A stretch of 64,000 nt of DNA from Gloeomargaritales cyanobacterium VI4D9. GTDB taxonomy: Bacteria > Cyanobacteriota > Cyanobacteriia > Gloeomargaritales > Gloeomargaritaceae. Positions 10,945 to 21,000 of this stretch are shown piece after piece. Where the stretch lies: NCBI GenBank assembly GCA_927797885.1, contig OV696605.1, forward strand, positions 967,157-1,031,156, read 5' to 3'. Under the pieces are notes generated by a model that made no database searches, was not told the DNA's origin, and was given only the letters and a program-made list of their open reading frames with translations. Position numbers and translations under genes: made by a program. How positions within the stretch are numbered: position 1 is the stretch's first letter; every line of letters starts with the position of its first letter.

Positions 10945-11853
10945 ATGAGTTTGTTTGATTGGTTTGCCAACCGCCCCAAAGTTGCCCCCTTGAGCCAGGA
11001 GCAACAACAACGGGAAATTGCCGATGGTCTCTGGACTAAGTGCCTTGCCTGTGGGGCTTTGACCTACACTAAAGATTTACATTTGAATAACAAGGTCTGC
11101 CCGGAATGCGGCTACCATCACCCGGTCAAAAGCCATGAACGGCTCAAGCAATTGCTGGATGCGGATACCTGGCAACCCCGGAATGAACATCTCACCGCCT
11201 GCGACCCCTTGCACTTCGTGGACCGCAAACCCTACAGCGAACGCCTGCGGGAAATGCAACACAAAACCGGCTTAAACGATGCGATCCAAACCGGTTTTGG
11301 CAAAATTGACACCCATCCGGTGGCCCTGGGGGTGATGGATTTTAATTTCATGGGCGGCAGTATGGGTTCGGTGGTGGGGGAAAAAATTACCCGCCTGGTG
11401 GAGGAAGCCACCCAAGCCCGCTTGCCGGTGATTCTCATCTGCGCTTCGGGGGGCGCTCGGATGCAGGAGGGGATGCTGAGTTTGATGCAGATGGCGAAAA
11501 CTGCTGCCGCCTTGGGACGACACCGCCAGGCGAATTTGCTGTACATTAGCATTCTCACCCATCCCACTACCGGGGGTGTGACTGCCAGTTTTGCCATGCT
11601 GGGGGATTTGATTCTCGCCGAACCCAAGGCGTTGATTGGTTTTGCCGGACGGCGGGTGATCGAGCAGACCCTGCGGGAAAAATTACCCGACAATTTCCAG
11701 ACGGCGGAATACCTACTGCAGCATGGGTTTGTGGATATGATCGTCCCCCGCACCCAGCTCAAACATACCCTCGCCCAACTCCTGCGCCTGCACACGCCCA
11801 CCAGCCCCCCGGTAGGACATCGCTATGTGACCCCCGGATTCCTGTTAAGCTAA
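10945..11853 (+). CDS. accD: Acetyl-CoA carboxylase carboxyltransferase subunit beta
   Basis: About 302 residues from the ATG at 10945 (an in-frame ATG at 10915 would add ten residues unlike the family). AccD with AccA transfers carboxyl from carboxybiotin to acetyl-CoA, giving malonyl-CoA for fatty acid synthesis. The zinc ribbon is complete (Cys33, Cys36, Cys52, Cys55), followed by the crotonase-fold carboxyltransferase domain with [29 protein letters not shown] and [17 protein letters not shown]. The gene ends 37 bases before the psbV start. Confidence 0.97.
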   Translation: MSLFDWFANRPKVAPLSQEQQQREIADGLWTKCLACGALTYTKDLHLNNKVCPECGYHHPVKSHERLKQLLDADTWQPRNEHLTACDPLHFVDRKPYSERLREMQHKTGLNDAIQTGFGKIDTHPVALGVMDFNFMGGSMGSVVGEKITRLVEEATQARLPVILICASGGARMQEGMLSLMQMAKTAAALGRHRQANLLYISILTHPTTGGVTASFAMLGDLILAEPKALIGFAGRRVIEQTLREKLPDNFQTAEYLLQHGFVDMIVPRTQLKHTLAQLLRLHTPTSPPVGHRYVTPGFLLS

Positions 11854-11890
11854 AAGATGCTGCTGTGTGTTGGGCTTATTGAGGAGAATT

Positions 11891-12376
11891 ATGGTCAGAA
11901 CGTGCCTTTGGCTTTTCCTGAGTGTCTGTCTGTGCCTGGGCTGGAGCACTCCCGCTTGGGCGGTGGAATTGGATGCGGCAACCCGTACCGTTCCCCTGAA
12001 TGATAAGGGGGATGTCGCTACGTTGACCTTACAAGAAGCCCAGCGGGGCAAACGGTTATTCAACGCCAAATGCGGTACCTGCCATGCGGGGGGCATTACC
12101 AAAACCAACCCGGTGGTGGGGCTAGACCCGGAATCCTTGGCTCTGGCGACTCCCCCCCGGGACAACATTGAAGCCCTGGTGGACTACATGAAAAACCCCA
12201 CCAGTTACGACGGGCTAACCTCGATTGCGGAAATTCATCCCAGCCTGTCCAGTGCCGACATTTACCCAAAAATGCGGGATTTGACGGAGGATGACCTGTA
12301 TGCGATTGCGGGGCATATCTTGATCCAACCAAAAGTCCGGGGGGTACAGTGGGGCGGCGGCAAAATCCATTATTAA
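11891..12376 (+). CDS. psbV: Photosystem II extrinsic cytochrome c550
   Basis: A 161-residue precursor from the ATG at 11891, which has a strong GAGGAG 4 bases upstream; an earlier in-frame GTG is unlikely. The signal peptide (1-24, ending PAWA) sends it to the thylakoid lumen, leaving a mature protein of about 137 residues that starts VELD. Heme is attached at CGTCH (Cys61, Cys64, His65; mature Cys37/Cys40/His41). The distal axial ligand is His116 in EIHPSL, which is mature His92 as in the family. PsbV stabilises the Mn4CaO5 cluster of PSII together with PsbO and PsbU. It overlaps psbV2 by 28 bases. Confidence 0.97.
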   Translation: MVRTCLWLFLSVCLCLGWSTPAWAVELDAATRTVPLNDKGDVATLTLQEAQRGKRLFNAKCGTCHAGGITKTNPVVGLDPESLALATPPRDNIEALVDYMKNPTSYDGLTSIAEIHPSLSSADIYPKMRDLTEDDLYAIAGHILIQPKVRGVQWGGGKIHY

Positions 12377-12843
12377 TCGGTGCGCTCCTGTTGGGGTGGG
12401 TGGTGTGGACGTGGTTCGTGCCGCCCGCTTTCGCCGCCCGGGTTGACCCCTATGTGAGCCGCTATCTCAAGGTGACCGAGCCGGTGGTACTCCCGGCGGA
12501 TGACCAGGGAACCATGCAATCCTTTACCGCCCTTGACCTGAGTGCGGGCAAGCAGTTGTTTGAAAGCAATTGTATTAACTGCCATGTGGGGGGAGCTACC
12601 CTGCCCAACCCCCGGGTGTCCCTGTCCTTGGCGGACTTGCGGGGCGCCTCCCCACCCCGGGACAATATCCGTGCCCTGATGCAGTTCACCCGCCTACCCA
12701 AAAATTACGATGGGACGGAGGACAGCTATACCTGCCGGGAATTGCCCCCTCAAACGGCGACAGATGAGGAATTAGCGCAATTAGCCGCCTTTATTTTGCA
12801 GGCGGCGAAGGTGGCTCCCGGTTGGGGAACCAAGGATTTTTGA
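12349..12843 (+). CDS. psbV2: PsbV2, cytochrome c550-like paralogue with a Cys at the distal heme-ligand site
   Basis: A 164-residue c-type cytochrome starting at GTG 12349 inside the end of psbV, so translation is probably coupled. A signal peptide (about 1-29, ending PAFA) targets the lumen. The heme site is CINCH (Cys75, Cys78, His79). Where PsbV has the distal His (EIHPSL), this protein has SYTCRELPP with Cys129. From established knowledge, PsbV2 of Thermosynechococcus elongatus has unusual His/Cys heme ligation at the matching cysteine. The conserved PPRDNIRALM segment is shared with PsbV. PsbV2 occurs in few cyanobacteria and can partly replace PsbV. The tandem order psbV-psbV2 is the known arrangement. 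Confidence 0.92.
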   Translation: MGRRQNPLLIGALLLGWVVWTWFVPPAFAARVDPYVSRYLKVTEPVVLPADDQGTMQSFTALDLSAGKQLFESNCINCHVGGATLPNPRVSLSLADLRGASPPRDNIRALMQFTRLPKNYDGTEDSYTCRELPPQTATDEELAQLAAFILQAAKVAPGWGTKDF

Positions 12844-12858
12844 GGAATTGGATTTTTT

Positions 12859-13182
12859 TTAAGAAGCCATCGCCACCGCCACTTTTTCCTGCAATTCCCC
12901 GGATTGGTACATTTCGATCATAATATCGGAACCCCCGATAAATTCTCCGTTGATATAGACCTGGGGAATGGTCGGCCAATTGCTGTATTCCTTGATCCCT
13001 TGCCGGATTTCCTCGTCACTGAGTACGTCAAAGGTTTCGTAAACCGCCCCGACTGCGTTGAGAATTTGCACCACATTATTAGAAAAACCGCACTGGGGCA
13101 TGAGTTTCGTCCCCTTCATAAACACCATAATTTTGTTACCTTTCACCAGGGCTTCGATGCGGGCTTGGGTTTCCGGGAGCAT
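12859..13182 (-). CDS. Monothiol glutaredoxin, Grx4/CGFS type
   Basis: A 107-residue monothiol glutaredoxin. The active site is CGFS (Cys31) after PQ. The [19 protein letters not shown] segment gives the cis-Pro and the glutathione-binding GG and SD residues. CGFS glutaredoxins bind a [2Fe-2S] cluster with glutathione as dimers and act in iron-sulfur trafficking rather than disulfide reduction. The length is standard. It lies convergent with psbV2 and its start faces gcvT. Confidence 0.95.
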   Translation of the reverse strand: MLPETQARIEALVKGNKIMVFMKGTKLMPQCGFSNNVVQILNAVGAVYETFDVLSDEEIRQGIKEYSNWPTIPQVYINGEFIGGSDIMIEMYQSGELQEKVAVAMAS

Positions 13183-13272
13183 AGCTTGTATCCTAATCTA
13201 TGGGATTCTATTGATCTATTATACCAAGGGTTTGGTGGGGTACAATCAAAAGACAGCCGCCCGGAGGATTTC

Positions 13273-14334
13273 ATGCGTTATTCCCCCCTGTGGGAGTGCT
13301 ATCAAAATCAGGCGAAACTGACAGAATTTGCCGGGTGGATGCTCCCTGCCCAATTTGCCGGGTTAACGCCAGAACATCAGGCGGTGCGCCAGAGGGCGGG
13401 ATTATTCGACATTTCCCACATGGGTCAAATTGAATTGCAAAGCCCCCATATTTTAGAGGATTTCAACCCTTTAGTTCCCACCGCCATTACCCAGTTAAAA
13501 CCCGGTCAGGCGCAATATACAGTTTTGCTAAATTCTTTGGGGGGAATTATTGACGATATTATCATTTACACCCAGGGGGAAGGGCAAATCAAACTGATTG
13601 TAAATGCGGCCTGCACGGAGAAAAACCGGAAGTGGTTGCACCAACATTTACCAAGGGCGGTGATCCAACCAACATCACAAGCGTTAATGGCCTTGCAAGG
13701 GCCTGATGCCACCGGGATTTTACAAACCTTAACCCCTGTGGCTCTACAGACTATTCCCCGGTTTGGACATACAATAGTAAGTACAAAATTTGGACACATC
13801 TGGGTGGCGCGCACGGGTTACACGGGGGAGGATGGCTGGGAAATTCAGGCGGAACCGGCGGTGGGACAAGCCCTCTGGCGGGAATTGCTTGCCCAGGGAG
13901 CCACACCCTGCGGGTTGGTGGCACGGGATATGTTGCGCTTGGAAGCCGGACTGCATTTATACGGTCAAGATATGAATGAAAGCAGTACGCCTCTGGAAGC
14001 TGGACTAGGGTGGCTGGTGGCTTGGGACAAGGGGGATTTTCTGGGGCGGGCACGGTTAATCACCCAAAAAAATCAAGGGGTGGCGCAGAAATTGGTAGGT
14101 CTGGTCGGCACGGGGCGGCGGATTTTTCGGCCTGGCTATCCGGTGCGGGCGCAGGGGCAGACGGTGGGACACATCACCAGTGGCACCCTATCCTTGAGTT
14201 TGGGGCAACCGATTGGTTTGGCCTATGTGGATACCCCTTGGACGGCATTGGGCACCCCCTTAACCGTGCAGGTACGGGAGCAGGAATTGCCGGTTACAGT
14301 AGTAAAAAGAACGTTTTACACCCGGACTGGATGA
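13273..14334 (+). CDS. gcvT: Aminomethyltransferase (glycine cleavage T protein)
   Basis: A 353-residue T protein from the ATG at 13273, which has GGAGG 6 bases upstream. The frame stays open much further 5', but that part lies antisense to the glutaredoxin gene and is not protein-like. GcvT takes the aminomethyl group from lipoyl-GcvH and yields methylenetetrahydrofolate and ammonia, a photorespiratory and C1 pathway in cyanobacteria. The folate-binding region with ARTGYTGEDGWEI and RLEAGLHLYGQDM, and the N-terminal FDISHMGQI, are intact. gcvH begins 4 bases after the stop. gcvP is not in the window. Confidence 0.97.
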   Translation: MRYSPLWECYQNQAKLTEFAGWMLPAQFAGLTPEHQAVRQRAGLFDISHMGQIELQSPHILEDFNPLVPTAITQLKPGQAQYTVLLNSLGGIIDDIIIYTQGEGQIKLIVNAACTEKNRKWLHQHLPRAVIQPTSQALMALQGPDATGILQTLTPVALQTIPRFGHTIVSTKFGHIWVARTGYTGEDGWEIQAEPAVGQALWRELLAQGATPCGLVARDMLRLEAGLHLYGQDMNESSTPLEAGLGWLVAWDKGDFLGRARLITQKNQGVAQKLVGLVGTGRRIFRPGYPVRAQGQTVGHITSGTLSLSLGQPIGLAYVDTPWTALGTPLTVQVREQELPVTVVKRTFYTRTG

Positions 14335-14338
14335 ATGT

Positions 14339-14725
14339 ATGGCGCTCACCTACCCTGTTGAATTACATTATACTGCGACGCATGAGTACGTTGCCCTAAC
14401 TGGTGACGTGGCGGTAGTGGGGATTACGGCTTTTGCGGTCGAGGAATTGGGGGATATTACCTATTTGGAATTGCCCTCAGTGGGGCAGACGGTCACCCGG
14501 GGGGAACGCTTTGGCACGATTGAGTCGGTGAAGGCGGTGTCGGATTTGTATGCGCCGGTATCGGGGGTGGTGACGGCGGTGCATGAGGAATTGGTGGATG
14601 CGCCGGAAACGATTGCCAGTGACCCCTATGGCAACGGTTGGCTGTTGAAAATTCGCTTGACCCACCCGCAAGAAACGGAAAAATTGCTGACGGCGGCGGA
14701 TTATCAAGCCCATTTAGGTGGGTGA
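14339..14725 (+). CDS. gcvH: Glycine cleavage system H protein
   Basis: A 128-residue lipoyl carrier protein that shuttles the aminomethyl intermediate between P, T and L proteins. The lipoylation site is Lys65 in TIESVKAVSDLY. The upstream AVVGITAFAVEELGDITYLELP and downstream NGWLLKIRL segments are typical. It starts 4 bases after gcvT, so the two are translated from one mRNA. The length is standard. Confidence 0.97.
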   Translation: MALTYPVELHYTATHEYVALTGDVAVVGITAFAVEELGDITYLELPSVGQTVTRGERFGTIESVKAVSDLYAPVSGVVTAVHEELVDAPETIASDPYGNGWLLKIRLTHPQETEKLLTAADYQAHLGG

Positions 14726-14793
14726 TTGCCTACAGCGATGATTCTCCAGAATTCCTGAATTATAACGATGTTGGACACCTAGAAAAGATGTTC

Positions 14794-14896
14794 TATAGCA
14801 ATCCTAAATGGAAATAGAATAGGGTTCGCAGAGGCACCGCCCCCGTCCTCGGTTTTGGAAACTTTTTATTTGTAAATCAAGTAGGATTGCTGTATA
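14794..14896. repeat. Family A MITE-like repeat, copy 1
   Basis: About 103 bp bounded by inverted ends (TATAGCAATCCTA at the left, TAGGATTGCTGTA at the right). The inner GC-rich hairpin is GAGGCACCGCCCCCG. It occupies most of the otherwise empty gap between gcvH and pabB (14726-15065). The same element recurs at least nine more times in the window. Confidence 0.85.
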
Positions 14897-15026
14897 TCTA
14901 AAAATATCTGAAGTTGTTTGCAATCATTGTTAACTCTCGGAACAAATTTGCCTCCCGTCTTTACTTTGACAGTAAAAAGCTCCAGCCTTCACGACTAGAG
15001 CCGACATTCCACAGGGAGTAACTAAC

Positions 15027-15050
15027 ATGGCGTATCGTAACCTATTTTAG
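15027..15050 (+). other. Seven-codon orphan ORF with strong ribosome binding site
   Basis: ATG 15027 to TAG 15050 encodes MAYRNLF, with a GGGAG 8 bases upstream (CAGGGAGTAACTAAC). No plus-strand gene follows within 3 kb, so it is not an obvious leader peptide. It may be the truncated 5' end of a lost gene. Nothing else was recognised in 14897-15065. Confidence 0.3.
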
Positions 15051-15065
15051 GGGAAACTACCAGAG

Positions 15066-16397
15066 TCATTCGTAACATTTCGTACCCAGTGCCAGAAACT
15101 GCGCTTGCGCCTTGTGCAGGGCTTCCCACCACTCCCGCTCCGGGTCGCTATCGCTGACAATCCCGGCTCCCACTTGCCCCCAGGCGATCCCCGTTCCCGC
15201 CGGAAACAGCAAGGTGCGAATCAGGATATTCCAATCCATCCGCCCGTGTTGACTCCAATACCCACAGGAACCATAAAATAAATTACGGGGATAGGGTTCT
15301 AATGTGTGTAAAATTTCCATACAACGTACCTTGGGACAGCCCGTGATGGTGCCTCCCGGAAAAACGGCTTTTAGTACATCAGCCATCGTAGATTCCGGTC
15401 GCAATGTGCCAGTGATGCGGCTGACCAAGTGCATGACATGGCTGTAAAATTCTAGGGTCAAGAGTTCGGGCACCTGCACGGAACCCCATTGGCAGACCCG
15501 CCCGAGATCATTCCGCTCTAAATCCACCAACATAATGTGTTCCGCCCGTTCCTTGGGATGCTGGCGCAATTCCTGGGCAAACATTTGATCCGCTGTGGGG
15601 GTACTCCCGCGGGGGCGAGTCCCGGCAATCGGTCGGGTTTCAATGTAGTTATCTTGTACTAAAACCAAGCGTTCTGGGGAACAGCTAACCACATGACCCC
15701 AAGGGGTTTGCCAATAGCAGGCAAAGGGGGAGGGGTTCAACTGGGTTAAATTTTGGTACACCCGCCAGGGGTGGATGGGGGTGGGCACGCCAAAACGCAG
15801 GGAGAGATTGGCTTGGAAAATGTCCCCCGCTTGGATGTGTTTTTGCACCTGCTGTACCCGCTGTTGGTACGCCTGGGGAGAAAGTTGCCATTGGACAGGG
15901 GCAAGGGGGGTTGGGTCGGGGACAGGGTCAGGGCAGGGGGTATTGAGTTGATGTATTAATTTTTGCAGTATATCATTAGCACTAGCCCCCAGGGAGAGTT
16001 GATCCTGTTGGTGGTCGGCAATGGCGCACCAGTCGGGCTGAAACCACAAAGCGACGGGAAAGGGGAGGGGGTCAGGGGTGAGGGGGGGCAACCGTTCCCA
16101 TGCCCAGACGGCTTCGTAAGCCAGCCAGCCCCACCAACCGCCGGTGAAGGGGAGGGGAGGATCGGGGTTCGCACCCGGTTGGGGAACTAGATTTTGGCTC
16201 ATCCAGGGCAGGAGTTCCGCTAAAGAGGGCGTCACCCAACGGCTTCCAGCGGCACAGAGGGAATACCGTCCGCCGCTCCCAGGGGGGCTTTCCAGCAGGG
16301 CGGCTAGGGGTTCTGCCCAGGCGAGGTGGCGAAACAGGTCACTACCCGTGCGTCCGCTGAGGGGGAAATGCGCCCAAACCCATTCAGTCCCAGCCAT
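15066..16397 (-). CDS. pabB: Aminodeoxychorismate synthase component I
   Basis: About 443 residues from the ATG at 16397, which overlaps the end of the ecfT gene by 14 bases; an upstream in-frame ATG (16442) would lie deeper inside that gene. The chorismate-binding domain carries RPIAGTRPRG, IMLVDLERNDLGRV, PGGTITGCPKVRCMEIL and WGQVGAGIVSDSDPEREWWE. With PabA it makes 4-amino-4-deoxychorismate for folate. TrpE (anthranilate synthase) is the alternative; the TITGCPKVRCMEIL block and the short divergent N-terminus fit cyanobacterial PabB better, but the assignment between the two is not certain. Confidence 0.85.
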   Translation of the reverse strand: MAGTEWVWAHFPLSGRTGSDLFRHLAWAEPLAALLESPPGSGGRYSLCAAGSRWVTPSLAELLPWMSQNLVPQPGANPDPPLPFTGGWWGWLAYEAVWAWERLPPLTPDPLPFPVALWFQPDWCAIADHQQDQLSLGASANDILQKLIHQLNTPCPDPVPDPTPLAPVQWQLSPQAYQQRVQQVQKHIQAGDIFQANLSLRFGVPTPIHPWRVYQNLTQLNPSPFACYWQTPWGHVVSCSPERLVLVQDNYIETRPIAGTRPRGSTPTADQMFAQELRQHPKERAEHIMLVDLERNDLGRVCQWGSVQVPELLTLEFYSHVMHLVSRITGTLRPESTMADVLKAVFPGGTITGCPKVRCMEILHTLEPYPRNLFYGSCGYWSQHGRMDWNILIRTLLFPAGTGIAWGQVGAGIVSDSDPEREWWEALHKAQAQFLALGTKCYE

Positions 16398-17253
16398 AGA
16401 CCAGGCGCAGACCACACAAACCCGCCAAACCCAATACGGCAAGGCTGTCCCCCCACCGCCACCGGGAGGGATACCAGTTCAGGGGGGGCGGTTGTGCCGG
16501 TTCATACCCCCGGGCGACCATTGCCACTGCCACCTGCTCCGCCCGCAGAAAGAGGTTTAGTAACAATCGGTCGGCTACCAGCAACCACAGGCGCACCACC
16601 TGCCGCAGTTTGAGCTTTGACCAGCGAATCCCCCGCATTTGCACCGAACGCACCAGATTTTGTACTTCTTCCAGCACCAGGGGAATAAATCGTAGGGACA
16701 GGGTTAAACATAAACTGATTTCGCCCACCGGCAAGCCCCAGCGTCTGAGGGGCTGTAAACACCAGGTCATGGCGGCGGCAATGGCTTCACTGGGGGTCGT
16801 CAGCAGGTACAGATGGGTGGCATAGACCAGGGTAAAAAACAAACTGCCCAGCCGGAGCGCCAACTGCCAGGAGCGTTGGGTGATGGTGAACCAGTGCCAT
16901 TGCCAGAGGATGTAATGGTAATTGGTGGGGGGGGTGGCACCGTCGGGGGGCAGGCGGGGTTGACTGGTCACGGACAGTCCATCGGGAGCCAAGGCAATAA
17001 TCACCAGCAGGAGCAGGGAAAAAATGCCCAAGCCCAGCAGTTGTTTTCCCCAGACCCGCCGGGGTAAGCCGGAAATCAGGGTCAAAACCACCAAAACAAC
17101 CACCAACATCCCCCGCCAAAAATTATTCGCCAGGATGGGGGTCAACAGTAACGCCATCAGCCAGCCCAGTTTCACCCGGGCATCCAGGCGGTGTACCCAG
17201 GTTTGGGGGGACTCTAAATACAACCCCAGGGGCAGGGAGCGCATTAAATCCAT
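16384..17253 (-). CDS. ECF transporter transmembrane (T) component, CbiQ-like
   Basis: A 289-residue membrane protein with about six hydrophobic segments. The two Arg-Gly coupling motifs of EcfT/CbiQ proteins are present: VQMRGIRW and MVARGYEP, which contact the ATPases. T components form the scaffold of energy-coupling-factor vitamin or metal transporters. No A or S component is nearby, so it probably works with unlinked partners. It sits between the coiled-coil protein gene (13 bases away) and pabB (overlap), suggesting co-transcription. Substrate is unknown. Confidence 0.88.
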   Translation of the reverse strand: MDLMRSLPLGLYLESPQTWVHRLDARVKLGWLMALLLTPILANNFWRGMLVVVLVVLTLISGLPRRVWGKQLLGLGIFSLLLLVIIALAPDGLSVTSQPRLPPDGATPPTNYHYILWQWHWFTITQRSWQLALRLGSLFFTLVYATHLYLLTTPSEAIAAAMTWCLQPLRRWGLPVGEISLCLTLSLRFIPLVLEEVQNLVRSVQMRGIRWSKLKLRQVVRLWLLVADRLLLNLFLRAEQVAVAMVARGYEPAQPPPLNWYPSRWRWGDSLAVLGLAGLCGLRLVYGWD

Positions 17254-17265
17254 CGGTTCCCTCGC

Positions 17266-18018
17266 TCAAGGGCGGTTGACGAGAATGGTCATCTGTTTTT
17301 CAAAACCTTGGAGGGTTTCACTGAGGCGACCCAATTCCTGGAGTTGCTGTTGGTTGTGAATGTCAAAGGTTCGCAGTTGGTTTTGCAGTTGTTGCAGTAC
17401 GCCTGCGGTATTTTGGACGAGGGTCATCAGGTCGGTGATTTGGGCGATACAGGTATCCTGTCCCATCTGGGCATATTGGATGTTGCGGACTAGGGTGGCT
17501 TCCAATTGATCCAACTGTGCCCCCGCCAACTGACCGACCCGGCGTTTTTGCCTGCGTACCTGCGCCAGTTGTTTTTCTAAATCCTCCACCGAAAGTACCC
17601 CATCGAAGCGGGTTTGGTACAACCGTTGCACCCGCTGATCCACCGCTTGGGGGAGGTTTTGCACCTGGTCGCAGACTTCCTGCACCGCCACCAACAAATC
17701 CAAATCCGGGGCATCCACCAGCAACCGGGATGCCTGCGCCCGTACCTTTTGCGCCGCCTGCACCAAAAATGCCACCTGTTGCCGCAGTTCCCGAATTTCC
17801 CTGGACAAAGCTCCATCATCCAGGGGTGACTGTTGGCGTTCCCGCTGGTGCAATATCCAACTACCCCCCAGGGCAATCCCCACCGCCACCAAGAGCATCA
17901 GCCACCGGGGCAACCAGAATACCCGTACCCCCACCACCAGCACCAGGGCGGCAGTGAAGATCGCCGTAGGGTAATGCAGGGGATTGATCAGCGGCACGGA
18001 ATTGACAGAAGTGAGCAT
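17266..18018 (-). CDS. Membrane-anchored coiled-coil protein, unknown function
   Basis: 250 residues. Two adjacent hydrophobic segments (about 14-35 and 36-56) are followed by a nearly all-helical, Gln- and Leu-rich cytoplasmic part with heptad character (REIRELRQQVAFLVQAAQKV and similar). No catalytic motif is visible. It starts the minus-strand unit with ecfT and pabB and faces the divergent hybrid kinase gene across 60 bases. Similar two-TM coiled-coil proteins are common in cyanobacteria without assigned function. Confidence 0.75.
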   Translation of the reverse strand: MLTSVNSVPLINPLHYPTAIFTAALVLVVGVRVFWLPRWLMLLVAVGIALGGSWILHQRERQQSPLDDGALSREIRELRQQVAFLVQAAQKVRAQASRLLVDAPDLDLLVAVQEVCDQVQNLPQAVDQRVQRLYQTRFDGVLSVEDLEKQLAQVRRQKRRVGQLAGAQLDQLEATLVRNIQYAQMGQDTCIAQITDLMTLVQNTAGVLQQLQNQLRTFDIHNQQQLQELGRLSETLQGFEKQMTILVNRP

Positions 18019-18078
18019 TACTTTCCAGATTAAACGGTTGAGGCACTAGACTGGTACAGAGGATTCATTTACTGGTTT

Positions 18079-21000
18079 ATGTCCCCGGTCAAAAAACCCC
18101 TTGCCCCCCTGGTGCGGAACACGTTGCTGGGATTCACGGCGGCAACGGCGGTTTTGGTGGTGGGCAGTGCGGTATTTTACCAAAGTTTACGGGCACAACA
18201 GCGTTCTGAACTGTGGGTGCGTCATACGGGCGAGGTGCTGAACCAGTTGACCCAAATTGAGGCTAAACTTGCCACCCTGAGAGTCCAACACCGGAGTTAT
18301 TTACTCCTGGGGGACGTGACCTATTCGCAACGCTATGACCTGGCGCGCACGGAATTGCGGTTGGCACTGGATGAACTGCGGCGGTTGGTGCAGGATAACC
18401 CTGAGCAATTGACCCGCTGGGGGCGTTTGGACACTTTGATAACGAATAAACTGCTGTATCTTGACCAGAATATTCGGATTTATCAACAACAGGGGCAAAA
18501 GGCTAGTGTCAAAGCCCTGGGTTCCCAGGTGAATCGGAGTTTGGAGGATAGCCTCCGCAATCAGTTGGACTTGATGAAACAGACGGAGCGGTTTCTCCTG
18601 CGGGAGCGGCTGGATAACGTCACCCGCTTTAGTCGGCAGGCGCAGGGGATTTTTATTTTAGGTTTGGGCAACAATATCTTAATTTTGCTGGCAACGGCGT
18701 TGGTGGTGGTGCGGCAAATTCAAGCCCGTCAGCTCGCCCAACAGACGGCGAGTCAGGAAACCAGTTTTACCGAAGCGATTTTCCAGACCACCCAAGCCTT
18801 GATCCTGGCACTGGATGGGGATGGGCGGATCGTGCGCTGGAATCGGTTTTGTGAAACCTTGAGTGGGTACACCCTAGCGGAGGTGAATCCGCAACCTTTT
18901 TGGGAAATTCTGGTGCCCGCTGAGGAGCAAGCCCACCTGCGGGAGGGCTTTGCGAGAATTTTGCAGGGAACGGCAATCGGGGTGCAGGAACACCACTGGC
19001 TGACCCGCACCGGGGAACGACGGCTGATCCGCTGGGTGAATACCCTGCTCACGGATCATCAGCAGGAGACGGAATATGTGATTGCCACCGGCATTGATGT
19101 CACGGAGGAACGGGAAGCCCGAGCCGCCTTGAGTGCCAGCGAAGCCCGCTATCGGGATTTGTTTGAAAATGCCCACGACCTGATCCAAAGCGTGGATATG
19201 CAGGGGCGGTTTCTCTACGTCAATCGGGCTTGGCAACGAGCCTTAGGGTATCAGGAGGAGGAGATTAAAAATTTAACCCTCTGGGATGTGATCCACCCGG
19301 ACTCCCTGGAGCAGTGTCGGCAAAAATTCCAAACCCTGATCGCCACCGGCAGTCTGCCCTTTGTGGAAGTGAAGTTCCGCACCCGGGATGGGGATACCCT
19401 GCTGTTGGAAGGCAGTACCAGTTGTTCCTACGATGAGCAGGGGCGACCGGTGGCGACCCGGGGCATTTTTCGGGATGTAACCGAGCGCAAACGCACGGAG
19501 GCGGAACTGGCACGGCAAAACCGGCGGGCGCAGATTTTTAGTGAAATCACCCTGAAAATTCGCCAAAGTCTGGATTTGGGGGTGATTCTGGAAACGACGG
19601 TGCAGGAGGTGCAAAAAATCATTCACGCCGACCGGACGTTTATTTACCAACTCACCCCAGGAGGCGTTGGACAGGTGGTGGCGGAAGCCCGCTTAGCCGA
19701 TGTCCCCAGCCTGGTCGGTCGGGAGGAGGCTTGGCAGAGGTTGATCCAAACGGAACTGGCTTGGTGCCAGCAGGGGCAACCGCTGGTGGTGGACGATGTG
19801 GGGGGGCTGACCCTCACCCCAGAACAGGATGCGCTTTTGCAGGATTTGGGGGTGCAATCGCAACTGCTGGTGCCCTTGATGTGGAAGGCGGAATTGTGGG
19901 GGATGTTGGTCTGCCACCAATGCGATACGGCACGGATTTGGAGCAGTTTTGAGCAGGATTTACTCACCCAGATTGCCGACCAGGTGGGGGTAGCGTTGAC
20001 CCAGGTGTATTTGATCCAGGAATTGGAACAGGCACGGCGGGCGGCGGAGGAGTCCTCTCGGATCAAGAGTGCGTTTTTAGCCAATATGAGCCACGAAATT
20101 CGTACCCCCATGAATGCGGTGTTGGGGATGACGGGGTTGCTGTTGGATACGCCTTTGAATGCGGAACAACGGGATTTTGTGAATACGATTCGCACCAGTG
20201 GGGATACCCTGTTGAATTTGATTAATGAAATTTTGGATTTATCCAAACTGGAAGCGGGGCAGGTGCAGTTGGAGGAGTTGGATTTTGAAATTCTCACGGT
20301 CGTAGAAGAAGTGGTGGAACTGCTGGCTCCCCAGGCGCACATCAAGGGGTTGGAAATCGCCGCTTTGGTCAACCCGCAAACCCCCAGTTGGGTGCGGGGG
20401 GATGCCACCCGCCTGCGGCAAGTGTTGATCAATTTGGTCAGCAATGCGATTAAATTTACCGCCAAGGGAGAGGTGGTGATCCGGGCACAGCCGGGGGCGC
20501 AGGCACCCTGGGTGGAATTTGCGGTGAGCGATACGGGGATTGGCATTCCCCCGGAAGTACAAAAGCGGTTATTCAGCCCCTTTACCCAGGCGGATGCCTC
20601 CACCACCCGCAAATTTGGGGGCACCGGCTTGGGGTTGGCGATTTGCAAACAACTGGTGAATCTGATGGGCGGCGACATCCACCTGGAGAGTACGCCGGGT
20701 CAGGGTTCCCGGTTTTTCTTTAGCCTGCCTCTGCCCGCCGTCCCGGCACCAACCCCCCCCGAGGCGACCCCGGCGCTCCCGGCGCAACCCATCGCTGGGA
20801 AATCCCTGTTGGTGGTGGACGACCATCCCATCAACCGCAAGGTGGTGCGGTATCAAGCCTGCCGCTGGGGGCTGCAGGTGGAGGAGGCGGCGTCGGCGGC
20901 GGAGGCGTTGGCGAAAATGCGCCAGCAGGACTACGCGGTGGTGTTGGTGGATATGAATATGCCGGAAATGGACGGACTGACCCTGGGACGGCAGATTAAA

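Noticed and set aside
12904-13272. Long 5' extension of the gcvT reading frame
   Set aside because: It is antisense to the glutaredoxin gene, and the ATG at 13273 with GGAGG matches the T-protein N-terminus.
13183-13272. Glycine riboswitch before gcvT
   Set aside because: The gap is only 90 bases, with no tandem aptamer-like features.
19644-20678. 344-residue antisense ORF within the hybrid kinase gene
   Set aside because: The Ser/Cys/Arg-rich composition is that of a reverse frame of a GC-rich gene, with no recognisable motif.
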